Shown piece by piece: positions 10,881 to 21,383 of a DNA stretch of 64,000 nucleotides. Location: assembly GCA_002786065.1 (NCBI GenBank), contig NHNY01000018.1, positions 124,001 to 188,000 of the forward strand, read 5' to 3'. The stretch is from Microcyclospora pomicola (taxonomy: Eukaryota > Ascomycota > Dothideomycetes > Capnodiales). Below the pieces are notes generated by a model that worked only from the letters and a program-made list of their open reading frames with translations, did no database searches and had not been told where the DNA came from. The position numbers and the translations under genes were made by a program. Position 1 is the stretch's first letter, and the number at the start of each line of letters is the position of its first letter.

Positions 10881-10888
10881 ATATAAAA
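10881..10888 (+). promoter_or_regulatory. TATA box of secreted-protein gene B
   Basis: ATATAAAA lies 110 bases before the start codon. Genes A and C have similar but weaker TTTATAG and ATATTTAAG words about 105 and 130 bases before their start codons. Confidence 0.55.
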
Positions 10889-10990
10889 ACTCACGGCCTG
10901 TCTACTCTCTCCTCATTCCTTCGAAGACCAACCTGATATATCACAGCGACAACGACAATAACCACCACCACAACAAACACAACGATCACC

Positions 10991-11408
10991 ATGCAGTGGA
11001 CTCAACTCATCTCTTTCGCTGCCTTGCTCGCAGGACTTGCCACCGCCGCCCTTCCCAAAGCCAATGAATATGCAGACAACAACTGGTAGCTAATTCCTCA
11101 TACCATCGTACAGCCGAATACTGACTTTTCCCAGCCAGGAACCGCGTTACTACCACCATAGTGGTTTCGCACAATGCGTGAACATCTCGACACCTGCCAC
11201 CCAGTCTGTTTTCTTTGCTGGTTGCAAGACCTGGAAGCTGTACTTCGGGGTCAACTGCGCTTCTTCCTGGCCGCTTGCTAGAAACGTCGACGTTCAGTCG
11301 CTCCACTCGGCTGATGTTCAGAGTGGCTGCCAGCACAACCTCACGTTCTACTCGAACTACACCCAGTCGTACCAGAATACCACGGTTGCGGTGTGCCTTA
11401 TTGCTTAG
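10991..11408 (+). CDS. Small secreted protein B of a tandem three-gene family
   Basis: Exons 10991-11085 and 11135-11408 encode 122 residues. The 49-base intron (GTAGCT..TCCCAG) interrupts the same Cys codon as in genes A and C. A clear signal peptide (MQWTQLISFAALLAGLATAA) precedes LPKANEYADNNC. The mature protein has HH, QCVNISTPATQSVFFAGC, TWKLYFGVNC and SGCQHNLTFYSNYTQSYQNT, with six Cys after the signal peptide and several N-glycosylation sequons. It is the best-preserved family member by signal peptide and TATA box. Secretion is inferred from the signal peptide; function is unknown. No toxin fold is recognised. Confidence 0.78.
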
Positions 11409-12339
11409 CTTCCGACCGCAAGCGGCGCGCTGGAGATGAAGTCGAATGTTGCAGGGTACGCTTCGCCAGCCCCGGTGACAATGCAAGCAGCTTCAGCTTT
11501 GCCAGGGATGAATCGATCGATCCACCGGACCAGCTGCGGGAGATATGTCTCCTGGCATTGCGATGGAAGGCAATCGGCGGATGACAGTGATCTTGGCGTC
11601 GAATTAATGATATGTCTACGTTTCTTGGCAACGTTCCGAGTCTACCATGTGTGAGATGCAACAAGGTCTGGCCTTGCAAGATAGTGACTCAGGGATAGAC
11701 AATGGAATTCATGTAGAACTTGTACGGCACATGCTCATGAGATCTTGCCCTTGCTGACGTAGAAGTGGTCCTCGTTGAATCGGCCCCCTTCTCAAGGATG
11801 TTTCTTGCTACAGTGCTTTCGAACATAGACATGCTAGATATCAGTGTTGATTTGCCCGTGACTTTGTTGTCTCAGCAGCTGAGGAGAATGACACAATCGA
11901 CCACGCAAATGAGTGTCTTTCTCATCAACCGGGAAGGAGGCTATTCCGTCGTGATACCGTTGTGCAGATCCGCGGACAACAATGCAGGCATGTCAGGACC
12001 AGATCGCAAAGTCACTACCCCCTTTTTTAACATGGCTCGTCCTTGCTGTTGGTCATCCATTGCGGAACAGTACCGTCTGACGTTGCATATACAATACTGT
12101 TCACTTGGGCATCGAGGTGTCTTGGACTTAGGATTGTTGTGGCACAGCAGAGCAACGTTACCTCTCAAGGGTGCCTTGCGAAAGATCGCACAGTTGGTTC
12201 TGCGTGGATATTTAAGGGCCTTTCTCCTCCTCCTCGGATCTCTTGTTTCTTCCATCGTTCGGCAAGTTTCGTACATCCCATCAGACCTACAGCCCTTTCA
12301 CTACAAGCACTATCATCGCTATCGCCATCAAGGATCGCC
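11409..12339. other. Intergenic between secreted-protein genes B and C
   Basis: This 931-base stretch has only overlapping ORFs without family resemblance. An ORF of 194 codons at 11765-12349 overlaps the start of gene C in another frame and has no recognisable features. No fourth copy of the NEYxDxNC motif was found. Confidence 0.5.
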
Positions 12340-12833
12340 ATGCATTTGAGTCAAGTCATCTTTTTTGCTGTTCCATTCATGAGGTCCGTTACCGCACTGA
12401 AATGGCCGAAGGCAAACGAATACTCGGATCGCAACTGGTAAGCAAGTCCCTATTCACCGATTCATCTACACAAAATCATCTGCTAAGTCTTTCAAGCACG
12501 AGTCAGGACGCTACGTTTACCCACCATGAACCGTTCATGGATGTGGTCAATTTCGATTCCACCACCAATTCCGGTACGTACACCAGCATGTTCCCCAATC
12601 TTTCGACAGAACCCTGACCTCGGCTAGTATATTTCAGCGGTTCCGGTTGTAAGTGGAACCTTTACGGTCAACGTGACGGCAATGGGCATCCTGCAGTGGA
12701 TAAAAGCGGGAAACCACTGAACCTTAAAGAAGGTTGCTTCGATATCAGCCAAAACATCACAGTAGATGGCAAGTCCACGCCCGTCCGTTCTGCTCGATAC
12801 CCAACCTACAAAGATGGCGTCAATCGGGCTTGA
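12340..12833 (+). CDS. Small secreted protein C of a tandem three-gene family
   Basis: Exons 12340-12437, 12497-12577 and 12638-12833 encode 124 residues. Intron 1 (GTAAGC..TTCAAG) is at the same Cys codon as in A and B. Intron 2 (12578-12637, GTACAC..TTTCAG) is specific to this gene and joins NSGT to GSGCKWNLYGQRDG, which restores the family pattern GC..W.LY. The signal peptide is MHLSQVIFFAVPFMRSVTA; the mature part starts WPKANEYSDRNC, has THHE and VVNFDSTTNSG, and ends with GCFDISQNITV and a basic tail. It has only three Cys after the signal peptide, so its disulfides must differ from B. Function is unknown. Confidence 0.72.
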
Positions 12834-13685
12834 TTGAGGAAACATGGTCAGAGAGACCCAGGGTGGGGGACATCGCTCGGACGTCATTGTGACAGTGATT
12901 GTCCGTTTCGGGGTACAACGCTCGTACCCGTATGTGGGACAGGCTTAAGAGCCTTGCATTTCAGGGCATCGTCTGAGTCAAGCATTGAAACTCACGCAAG
13001 CGAGTTTTCTTTTCTTCGACAGCAAGGGCAGTTCTAGATTTCGGTTCAACGAGAATGGTTTCAGGTGAGGACGGATGTACTCTTTTCGGAGAGCTGTATT
13101 GTCAGGCTGTCAGGCTGGACTACAGAATTCAAGTTCTCATTGCTACATGTTGCGATTAGCTGTGATACTACGAAGTGATATTGTGGCCACCAGTAGTCAT
13201 GACTCCAATTCGAGGCCTGGCATGAAAAGAACACTTGCGTCAGGTCATCATATGTGGTCAAATTTCGTGTGTGACAATCTCCTGTTTAGGGTTCGCCACG
13301 TGTGAATAAAAGCATTCCTTACAATAGATGTACTACAGCGTATGTAGGCATGTAGAAGAGTGGCCTCGAGCTGGAAGCAGAACACTCCAAGCATCTGCTT
13401 CAAGAACGAGATGGGTCATTCAACACGATCGAGAAGATACAAACAAGCAACAAACACTGACAGGAGTTGACGTGACGCGATAGATAGACGTGAGGTCTTA
13501 CGGGAGCGCACGGATACCCATTGTATGTTTACGGTGGCGGGGAAATGCGGGCTGTGGCTGACGGAGCTTCAGGCGGAAGCTGGGGAGAGCTGGAGCTGCG
13601 TCAACGAGTAGACTGCATGTTCTACTGCAATCTCACTTTACCTTTAACTTGACTTCCACTCCAATCTCGAGGCCTGTCCTTCATC
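12834..13685. other. Intergenic upstream of alpha-mannosidase
   Basis: This 852-base stretch has no credible gene. A CT-rich tract just before 13686 is typical of fungal core promoters. Confidence 0.5.
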
Positions 13686-16600
13686 ATGGGCGGAGAGGCA
13701 AACAACCGGATGGCTTCGAGTTCATCCTCGTCCAAATATCCTCAACTTGCTGCTCGGCCAGTGGGTAAGCAGATCCACCATCTCTACAAGAGTCGCCTGG
13801 AGCAATTCCGAGACGGAGGACAGTACCGGGAACAAGGCCTTCTTGCAAAGTTGTACAAAGGCCGTCTCGCTGGAGAAGACAACATCAAGCTCTCCGTCTG
13901 GGACGCTCCCAACTTGTCACGTCCTACCTTTCAAGAGGCGACCAAGAAGGGCAATGAATACCGCGATGCAAAGAAAGGCGATTGGTTTGGCCCCAGCTGG
14001 AGTACGCATTGGTTCAAGCTGGCGTTCAGGATACCAAAGGAATGGTCAAAGCAGCCGCAAATTGAGCTACACTGGGACTCCAACAGCGAGGCAATGATCT
14101 GGACCGACGATGGCAAACCGTTACAAGGATTGACCGGAGGGGGCGAGCGTACTGAATGGGTGGTGCCCAAAGGATATCTCGTCTTCGACCAATGGCATAC
14201 GATTTACGTCGAGATGGCATGCAATGCTATGTTCGGTAATCCAACCGGCGGAGATACCATTCAACCACCAGACCCCAACAGATACTTCCAGTTGGGACAG
14301 GCTGATCTTGTCAGTGTCAATTTGGACGCAAGAGCGCTCTTCTACGATTTCTGGTTCCTCAAGGATGCTGCGAAGGAGTTCCCGGACGACAGTTGGGAAG
14401 AGCACCAGGCACTCCAAGTTTGCAACGACATCATTGAAACGTTCATCGCTGGCGATGGCTCAGACGAAAGCATCCAAGAATGCCGAAAGATTGGGCGGAA
14501 ATACTTAGGTAAAGTGGATTCCGAGAAAGTGTATGATAACGACAACGAAGCGATCATCACAGCGATTGGTAACTGCCACATCGATACTTGCTGGTTGTGG
14601 CCATGGGCGGAAACTAAGCGAAAGATCGCACGCAGCTGGTCCAACCAATGCAATTTGCTAGATCAATACCCAGAACATCAGTTCGTCGCATCTCAGGCGC
14701 AGCAGTTCAAGTGGCTGGAGCAGTTGTACCCATATGCCTGGGACAGAGTAAAGGAGCATGTCAAGGAAGGCCGTTTCCAGACAATCGGGGGTAGCTGGGT
14801 AGAGCATGATACAAACATGCCATCTGGAGAATCTCTCGTCCGCCAGTTCGTATACGGTCAACGCTTCTTCGAGTCACGATTTGGAGAACGATGCCGCACG
14901 TTCTGGTTGCCGGACACTTTTGGGTACTCGACACAATTACCACAGCTCTGCAGATTGGCAGGCATGGACCGCTTCTTCACTCAGAAGCTGTCTTGGAATA
15001 ACATCAACGAGTTCCCTCACACCACTTTCAACTGGGTCAGTCTGGATGGAAGTCAAGTGCTCTGTCATATGGCGCCCTGTGAAACGTATACAGCAGAGGC
15101 CGATTTCGGTGACGTTAAGCGGAGTGTCACTAAACATAAAAGTATGGATCAGGATATCACTTCGCTCCTTCCTTTTGGCAAAGGCGATGGTGGTGGAGGA
15201 CCAACATTCGGACATATTGAGAAGTTGCGACGAGCCCGCGGTATCAGTGACAAGGTCGGTCTACTGCCACGGGTAAAGGTCGACACAGTCGAAAACTTCT
15301 TCGATAAGCTAGAGAAGAGAGTGGCTGAGGGAGACGCCGAGCTGGTGACGTGGTATGGTAAGTGTTTTGAATTGACACTGTCTCTCTCGACTTTGACATG
15401 ATACCTCTTGCGCGGGAGCTAACATTACTGCCCAGGTGAACTTTATCTCGAGCTACACCGCGGTACTTACACAACACAAGCAAACAACAAGCGAAACAAT
15501 CGCAAAGCTGAGATACTCCTCCATGACATCGAGTACTTGGCGACCCTGGCGACGATTCAAGGTGACAAGAGCTACAAATACCCAAAGAAAGAACTCGACA
15601 CTATGTGGGAGAATGTCTTGCTCTGCCAGTTCCACGACTGTCTACCAGGTTCCGCGATCGAGATGTGCTATGACGATTCTGACGAACTTTACGAGGTTGT
15701 CTTTGCAACAGGTAGTAAGATACTCAAGGAGGCTATTGGTGCGCTCGGGTTCGATAGCACATCAGTCAAGAACACGTCGAACGTGGTCGTCCAAACCCTG
15801 GGCTGGGACCGCGAGGTACAGATTGAAAAGTCCAGCGCTTCTTCCCGAGTCACTGTGAGGCAGGGCAAAGGTGATGTCTATGTTCTCGAGAACGATGATC
15901 TGAAGGTCGAAGTCAGCAACGGGACTATCACTTCTCTGTACGATCTGAAGGCGAAGCGGGAAGTCATTCCCAAGGGGAAGAAGGCGAATCAACTCGTGAT
16001 CTTTGATGACAAGCCGCTCTACTGGCAAGCTTGGGATGTCGAAGTCTACCACCTGAACTCGCGCAAGGAGCTTACAGCTGAGAGTCAGTCCGAAATCACC
16101 GAAAGCGGGCCTGATCGGGTGGCTATCACCACCAAGACTAAGATCTCTGACAAGTCATGGATCAAGACCACGGTATCGCTTTCAGCAAGTAAACATGGTG
16201 AACAGCCCGCAATTGTCGAGACCGAGGCGGAGGTTGAATGGCATGAGACTATGAAATTCCTCAAGGTCGAATTCCCAACCACTATTACGAACACCGAAGC
16301 TTCATATGAGACTCAATACGGCATTGTCCGCCGTCCGACCCACTACAACACTACGTGGGACATGGCCAAATTCGAGGTTTGCGCGCACCGCTTCTCCGAC
16401 CTGTCAGAGAACGGCTATGGCGTGAGCATTCTCAATGATAGCAAGTATGGTTTCGCGACGAGCGGGAACCTGATGCGCCTCAGCCTGTTGCGCGCTCCCA
16501 AAGCTCCTGACGCGCACGCAGACATGGGCCGCCATCACATCCGCTGGGCCATCATGCCGCACGCTGGACCACTTGACCACCGCACCGTTCGCGCCGGTTT

Positions 16601-16976
16601 CGAGTTCAACTACCCCACACGCATCCATCAGCATCCTTCGCCCGCGGCAGTCAAGGACGTCTTCCGCGCATTCAAGTTCACATCAGACTCCAACCCAAGC
16701 CTGATCCTCGACGCCGTCAAGCGCGCCGAGGACGACGCCGATACCAGCAACGGCGACCTGCCACCGAAATCTGGCCGGCACGTCATCCTCCGCGTCTACG
16801 ACAGCTTGGGTGGCCAGGCTCGTGGCACTATCGCCATGGGTCCTGTAAAGGTGTCCAAGGCCTGGAAAGTCAATGTCCTCGAGGACGAACTCGAGGAGTT
16901 GAAGCTGAGCGCGTCTGGGCTCGAGGTCGAGCTGCGTGCGTTCGAGGTTGCGAGCTATAAGTTGTTGTTAGCTTGA
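13686..16976 (+). CDS. ams1: Alpha-mannosidase, GH38 (vacuolar AMS1 type)
   Basis: Exons 13686-15357 and 15436-16976 encode 1070 residues, the usual size for Ams1. The intron (GTAAGT..GCCCAG) joins TWYG to ELYLELHRGTYTTQANNK, a conserved GH38 stretch. The zinc-site motif GNCHIDTCWLWPW is at about residues 295-307 and the nucleophile motif FWLPDTFGYS at about 403-412 (Asp 407 or near). The C-terminal beta-sandwich is complete. The family trims mannose from free oligosaccharides; in yeast Ams1 reaches the vacuole by the Cvt/autophagy route. No signal peptide is seen, as expected for Ams1. Vacuolar location is inference from the family. Confidence 0.95.
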
Positions 16977-17359
16977 GCGGGAAAATAGAGGAGATTTCTC
17001 ATATGTCCGGGAATACGATCGGAGTCTGTAAGTGTCACGAACTGGATGGCTTGCTGGTCGGAAGGACGATTGTGTGGCTTTGAAACATTTTGCACGAGAT
17101 TGTACGAGAGTATGCCTACCTGTATATAAACGAGACAAAACACGACATGTTGATAATGCTTACCGCAACACATTCAGCTTTGAATGATAAGGTGCATGAA
17201 AAGAGAACCGAGAAGCGAGCTATAAGATTGTTGGGAAAAATGAATCCTTTTCGTAGCAAGTCTGTGCACGTTATGTAGCTCGAACTAACGAATTGAACAG
17301 TCCAAGTGAACACATATACCCAGCCTTCATGCATTCCTGGTCGCGTTTCCAGCATCGTA
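16977..17359. other. Convergent 3' flanks of AMS1 and RSC4 genes
   Basis: This 383-base stretch lies between two stop codons of opposite genes and is A/T-richer than the coding sequence. It has no ORF of interest. Confidence 0.5.
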
Positions 17360-19681
17360 TCATCTCATCAGATTCGCATACACAGTCAGTTTCTCCACGT
17401 CCAACCCCTTGCCATCGCCCTCTTTGGCAGCCACAACCTCGATCTCGATGCGATTGACGCCTTGCGCCAGACTGCCTTCGTACATGTGGGTGCGCCGACC
17501 CGTCTCGGCGGAGAATTGGGTGTCGCGCTGCGTGAGACGGGAGCCATTGACGGTCACGAACATCTTGTACGGACGACCCATAGACAGCTGTTTTGAGATG
17601 GTAGGTGAGATTTGCAGGAAGTAGTGGGTGGAGGCCACCGTGATAGTGTTCGATTGGTGGGTGAGAGTAGGGTGAGGAGGGATGGAGATGCTGAGTGGGT
17701 TGGCGACTTTGAGCTGCGGATGCGTTGCCAGCGTCACGGAGGGTAGGAGAGCTTGCTCGAGTGGATATGCGCGGATAGCAAGGGATGGTAAAGCAGCTGG
17801 TGCCGTGAAGGTGTAGCTTGTGTAGCTGCTGACGGGTGGTTGGCCGTGAAAAGGACTTCCACTTGGAGGACGAACAAGGGGCGGCGGCATCATGCCATTC
17901 GCGAGAGAAGCTGGGACTGCATGAACGAGGGCAGGGGTCGCGACACTCTCTGTCTTGGCCGGTAATGTTGCGGGAGATGCCGTGAGAGTACTGCTTTGTG
18001 GTCGTGGCTCAGACGGTGGGACCCGAGAGGTCGAATTCGCGCTCTCTCCGGGTGGTGCGTTTGACATAGTGCCGTTGGAACCTTCGTGTACGAGACGCCG
18101 TTGCCGTGCTAAAGCCTCGCTGTCAACACTCACACCGGGTGTCGGTGATGGCCGATGTTGTCCAAGGTTCAGAGTGACTTTAGGTTTGGGTCCTCCGAGC
18201 TTGATACTCGGTCTCGAGGGTTCTTCAACTTTTTCTTTGGCATCTGCAACTCGACGCTTGAAATGTTCCTGCTAGACGGTCAGATGCTGATATTCGACAT
18301 GAAGGGAGCGTTTGCCTTACCTCGAACTCCGTCGCCAAGGTGTACATCTCGCTGCCGTCTTTATTGTATTCTTTTGCATTTCGCCATATGAAGCTTGCCT
18401 CTTCCTCGAATGCAGCCCAAGTCTTGAAGTCGCTTACGCCTGTCGGAGGTGCATGACCATGCTGACCACGAGCTCGTTTGCCGAGACTCTTAATACAGAC
18501 CGGGTGCCGGATGACTTTGTAATAGTCCAGAAGCTTTCGGCTTGGCAAGTTGGCGAATGGTGTGTAGATCTCCAATCCTTCGGAGTCCGTATACTTCAAC
18601 AGTTCTGAGATTAGAAGTTGTTGCGCTTCCTGAAACGTTTTGCCGGTGAAGTCGGTCTCGCTACCATCGCCATCGTCGTCATCTCCAGTAGTTGCACTTG
18701 GTGCCACAGACTCTTTTCGTTCTGAGGGAGGCTCCGAGCTTTTCAGTGGTACTGAACGCCGTCCTGGCGCTGATCTTGCAGCTTCTGGCGCTTGTGCTTT
18801 TCGGTCTTCATGTGTACCATTGCCATTCGTATGACCGTTCGAGCTCGTAATCGGCGTTGGAAAGGAAACATAATTGGGATCCTCTTGGTAGGCTGGGTTG
18901 TGTATCTTCATGAAATTGTAAACCAACTTGCGTATTCGCTCCGCATCTTCATAGATGTCGCTCTTCGGGGCATTGTAGTCCTTTGCATTTTGCACCAAGC
19001 GTTTGAGATCGCTCTCCAAGGTAGTTATGGTGGGATATGCGTTTTGTTGTAGCTTTCTCTTGATGGTGTCGACCGCGATGGGTAGCTTTGTGAAGTCATA
19101 GTAATCAGGGAGTTCGTCTCGCGGAGGTAGCGTCAAAAACTCAGTCGCAATGTGCCGGCCACTAAGCAGAGTGTGAGTGAATTGCCAGTCTTGACGAGGT
19201 TTGCATAGCGAAGACTCACTATTTATCGGTAGCACGATGTAGCTGTTCGACGAGTCTGAATCCCACTTCCTGGACAGTATTCGTTTTCGATGCGGTATGC
19301 TAGCAAGGGCAATTCATATTAGCAGGTGATTCGATCAACTCGACGTTCGCTGCCTGTGCCTTTGTGCGCGCGGTGGACTGCTCGACAGCGGATGACGGGG
19401 GTGCAAAGATGTGGATTAGAGGATGCCGGCTCTCGCAGTCGTCACCTCGAACTGCTTGGACACTCCTCTTCCTCTCTTGAACATCAACATCGCCAACATC
19501 CGGCCTGCAAGTAATGCCCGACACAGCCGAAGACTGCGGCCATATTCAACAACTCCCAAAGCTATGCTCGAGGACGAAAAGAAAGACTGCAACATACCAG
19601 GAGCTTCAACTTCTTGGATGCGCTTCCATCTGAGGTGGAGGGGGTCGCGTTGGACGCTTTGCGCTTCCTTGCGGAATCCAT
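17360..19681 (-). CDS. rsc4: RSC4-like tandem bromodomain protein
   Basis: Four exons (19681-19598, 19299-19220, 19161-18321, 18271-17360) encode about 638 residues. Exon 1 gives a basic start (MDSARKRKASNATPSTS). Bromodomain 1 spans about residues 35-130 (EFLTLPPRDELPDYYDFTKL, VQNAKDYN), and bromodomain 2 about 200-330 (LLDYYKVIRHPVCIKSL, IWRNAKEYN). The C-terminal half is Pro/Ser-rich and ends in a beta-rich region as in Rsc4. RSC is the essential nucleosome-remodelling complex; Rsc4 reads acetylated histone H3 in yeast. Intron 1 is long (298 bases) but has a TGCTAAT branch point before CTTGCTAG. The last intron ends TAGCAG, so two acceptors three bases apart are possible. Confidence 0.88.
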
Positions 19682-21383
19682 CTTCCACCACGAGTCCTTC
19701 GCAATGTTTTTGTGCACTTGGATAATGAACGATACCGCGCAGCTGTAGTGTTGCCCTTGTCGACAAATGAAAGAATTGGAACCTTCACAATAACAATCCA
19801 GTCACATCGAGCGCGTCGCAGAGTATGAGGACAAGCCCTTGTGTAGGGTACGGTACCCCAGATCTGTAAAGTCACGTGACATCTCTTTTGTCAGAAGATC
19901 AATAATAGACGAATGATTGCACCATTCACAACGAGTACGTCTGCGACTACTATTGTTCGCTCTAGTGTTATAGGCTGCATATCACTGATCTCTATTGAGA
20001 CTACCAAAACATCAACAACGACCTAACAGGACCAACAAACATCGCCTTCACAAGGTGAACTATGTTGTCTGACTATATACCGCTATGTTAAGAATTCTGT
20101 GCTGATACAGCGATCTATAGTGAATAAGACTATATTGACTTTTCACGGTCATCTAAGGTAGATCGTACTGTTCATTCCTTGTATTCTCATGTCCCGACTG
20201 GTATACAACTGCATCGCAGCTTTTGCAAGTCCGGATGATCACCTTGTCCTATGCTCAGCTCTGAACACTCTTGCCATGTGAATATCGCGCCCAGTGAACT
20301 GTTCCAATCTTGATTTAATGCCTGGTAGCATCGACGGCTCTTCCAAGGCAAGGTGGGCGAGGAAGTGTATTGTCATACTGGGAATGCTAATTGCAATAAC
20401 CCTTGACGCAGACGATGTCGTCATCTGATGATTCCGAAGCATGATGCATGCACGATATGCTGTTGCTGCTATCGGGATGGCTTGCATTTCGTCCTGTGTC
20501 ACGAGCTTGTGTTGCATGTCAGTCAAATGCACTATTGCAGTAACTTCCCCTTTGATAATACTGTCATGGTAACATTTCATATGTATCTCTGAGCAGAAGC
20601 GAGCCGGTGCTATGCCATAAGCCAGCTGAAGAGTATATCGATGATACCAAGTGCTCTCTGGCATGCCTTGGCTGAACGCCCACCACTTTCGTGATATTTA
20701 CGTGTTTCGCCGACCATTCCGTCACAGGTTTCGGTGACTTTCGATAACCGAGATGCAGCGCTGGACTCGTGTCTGACGGCCACGAGAATTATCCTACGAG
20801 CAGGTATAGATTCCATCTTTTCATCGCAGCCAACCTGCGGCACGCGCCCTCGCATGGCATGATTTATCGCATTGCACTCGGCAAGAAAGTGAATCCGAAG
20901 ATGATGGTAAGCACTGTACGTATGTGGGCCACAGAGACTCGTTGCAAAGCGTTTGAATGCGATATCGGATGGATGGTGGCAAAGAAAATGTGTGACGAGA
21001 TGAAGTCGACAGAAGTGAAGTCCAGGACGCCGCGCTTGCCCAGAATCGGCCAAAAGTGGAGACCACGGGAGGAGCGAGGAGGTCTTTCAGCAGCATATCC
21101 GATAGCCGCACATGGACCATGTCCATGTACGCCCAGCACGCCTCCACGACAAAACAGAATCAAGTTCTGTTCTTCTGGCGTTGCGCGGAGTAATAACAGT
21201 CGGCAGAATTGAGAACTCGGCTCGGCGTTCACGATTCCGATCCAACCTCGAACCCCCAATCTCGAACCCCGAATCCACACATATCATGCAAAGACACGCC
21301 AACATGACACTCTCATAATATCCTATTGCTCGGAAGACAATGGTCACATATTGGCTCATCAAGACAAACTGCCATATTTAAAA
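19682..21383. other. Divergent intergenic region with one doubtful ORF
   Basis: About 1.7 kb separates the RSC4 and LSD1 start codons. Much of 19900-20240 is A/T-rich with no ORF. A minus-strand ORF occupies about 20700-20239 (see the separate entry). The part near 21384 should be the LSD1 promoter. Confidence 0.45.
20239..20697 (-). other. Possible 3' exon or remnant of an unknown gene
   Basis: An open frame on the minus strand reads KWWAFSQGMPESTWYHRY and then about 125 more residues, including SEIHMKCYHDSIIKG, PIAATAYRACIML and LAHLALEEPSMLPGIKSRLE, before a stop at 20239. It begins just after a stop and an AAAG that could serve as an acceptor. The helical, low-bias composition looks protein-like, and the pattern recalls C-terminal parts of fungal regulator proteins, but no family is firmly recognised and no upstream exon could be joined. 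It may be the end of a gene, a remnant, or chance. Confidence 0.28.

Larger units (their letters stand above)
10269..10990. other. Intergenic between secreted-protein genes A and B
   Basis: This 722-base stretch has no ORF of interest. It holds the two inverted-repeat elements and the TATA box described separately, upstream of gene B. Confidence 0.55.

Noticed and set aside
11765-12349. Plus-strand ORF of 194 codons before secreted-protein gene C
   Set aside because: It runs over the promoter and start codon of gene C in another frame, and its sequence has no domain or compositional signature.
20610-21212. Overlapping ORFs of about 147 codons on both strands
   Set aside because: The two strands give equally long frames over the same bases, with no conserved-looking segments or splice support.
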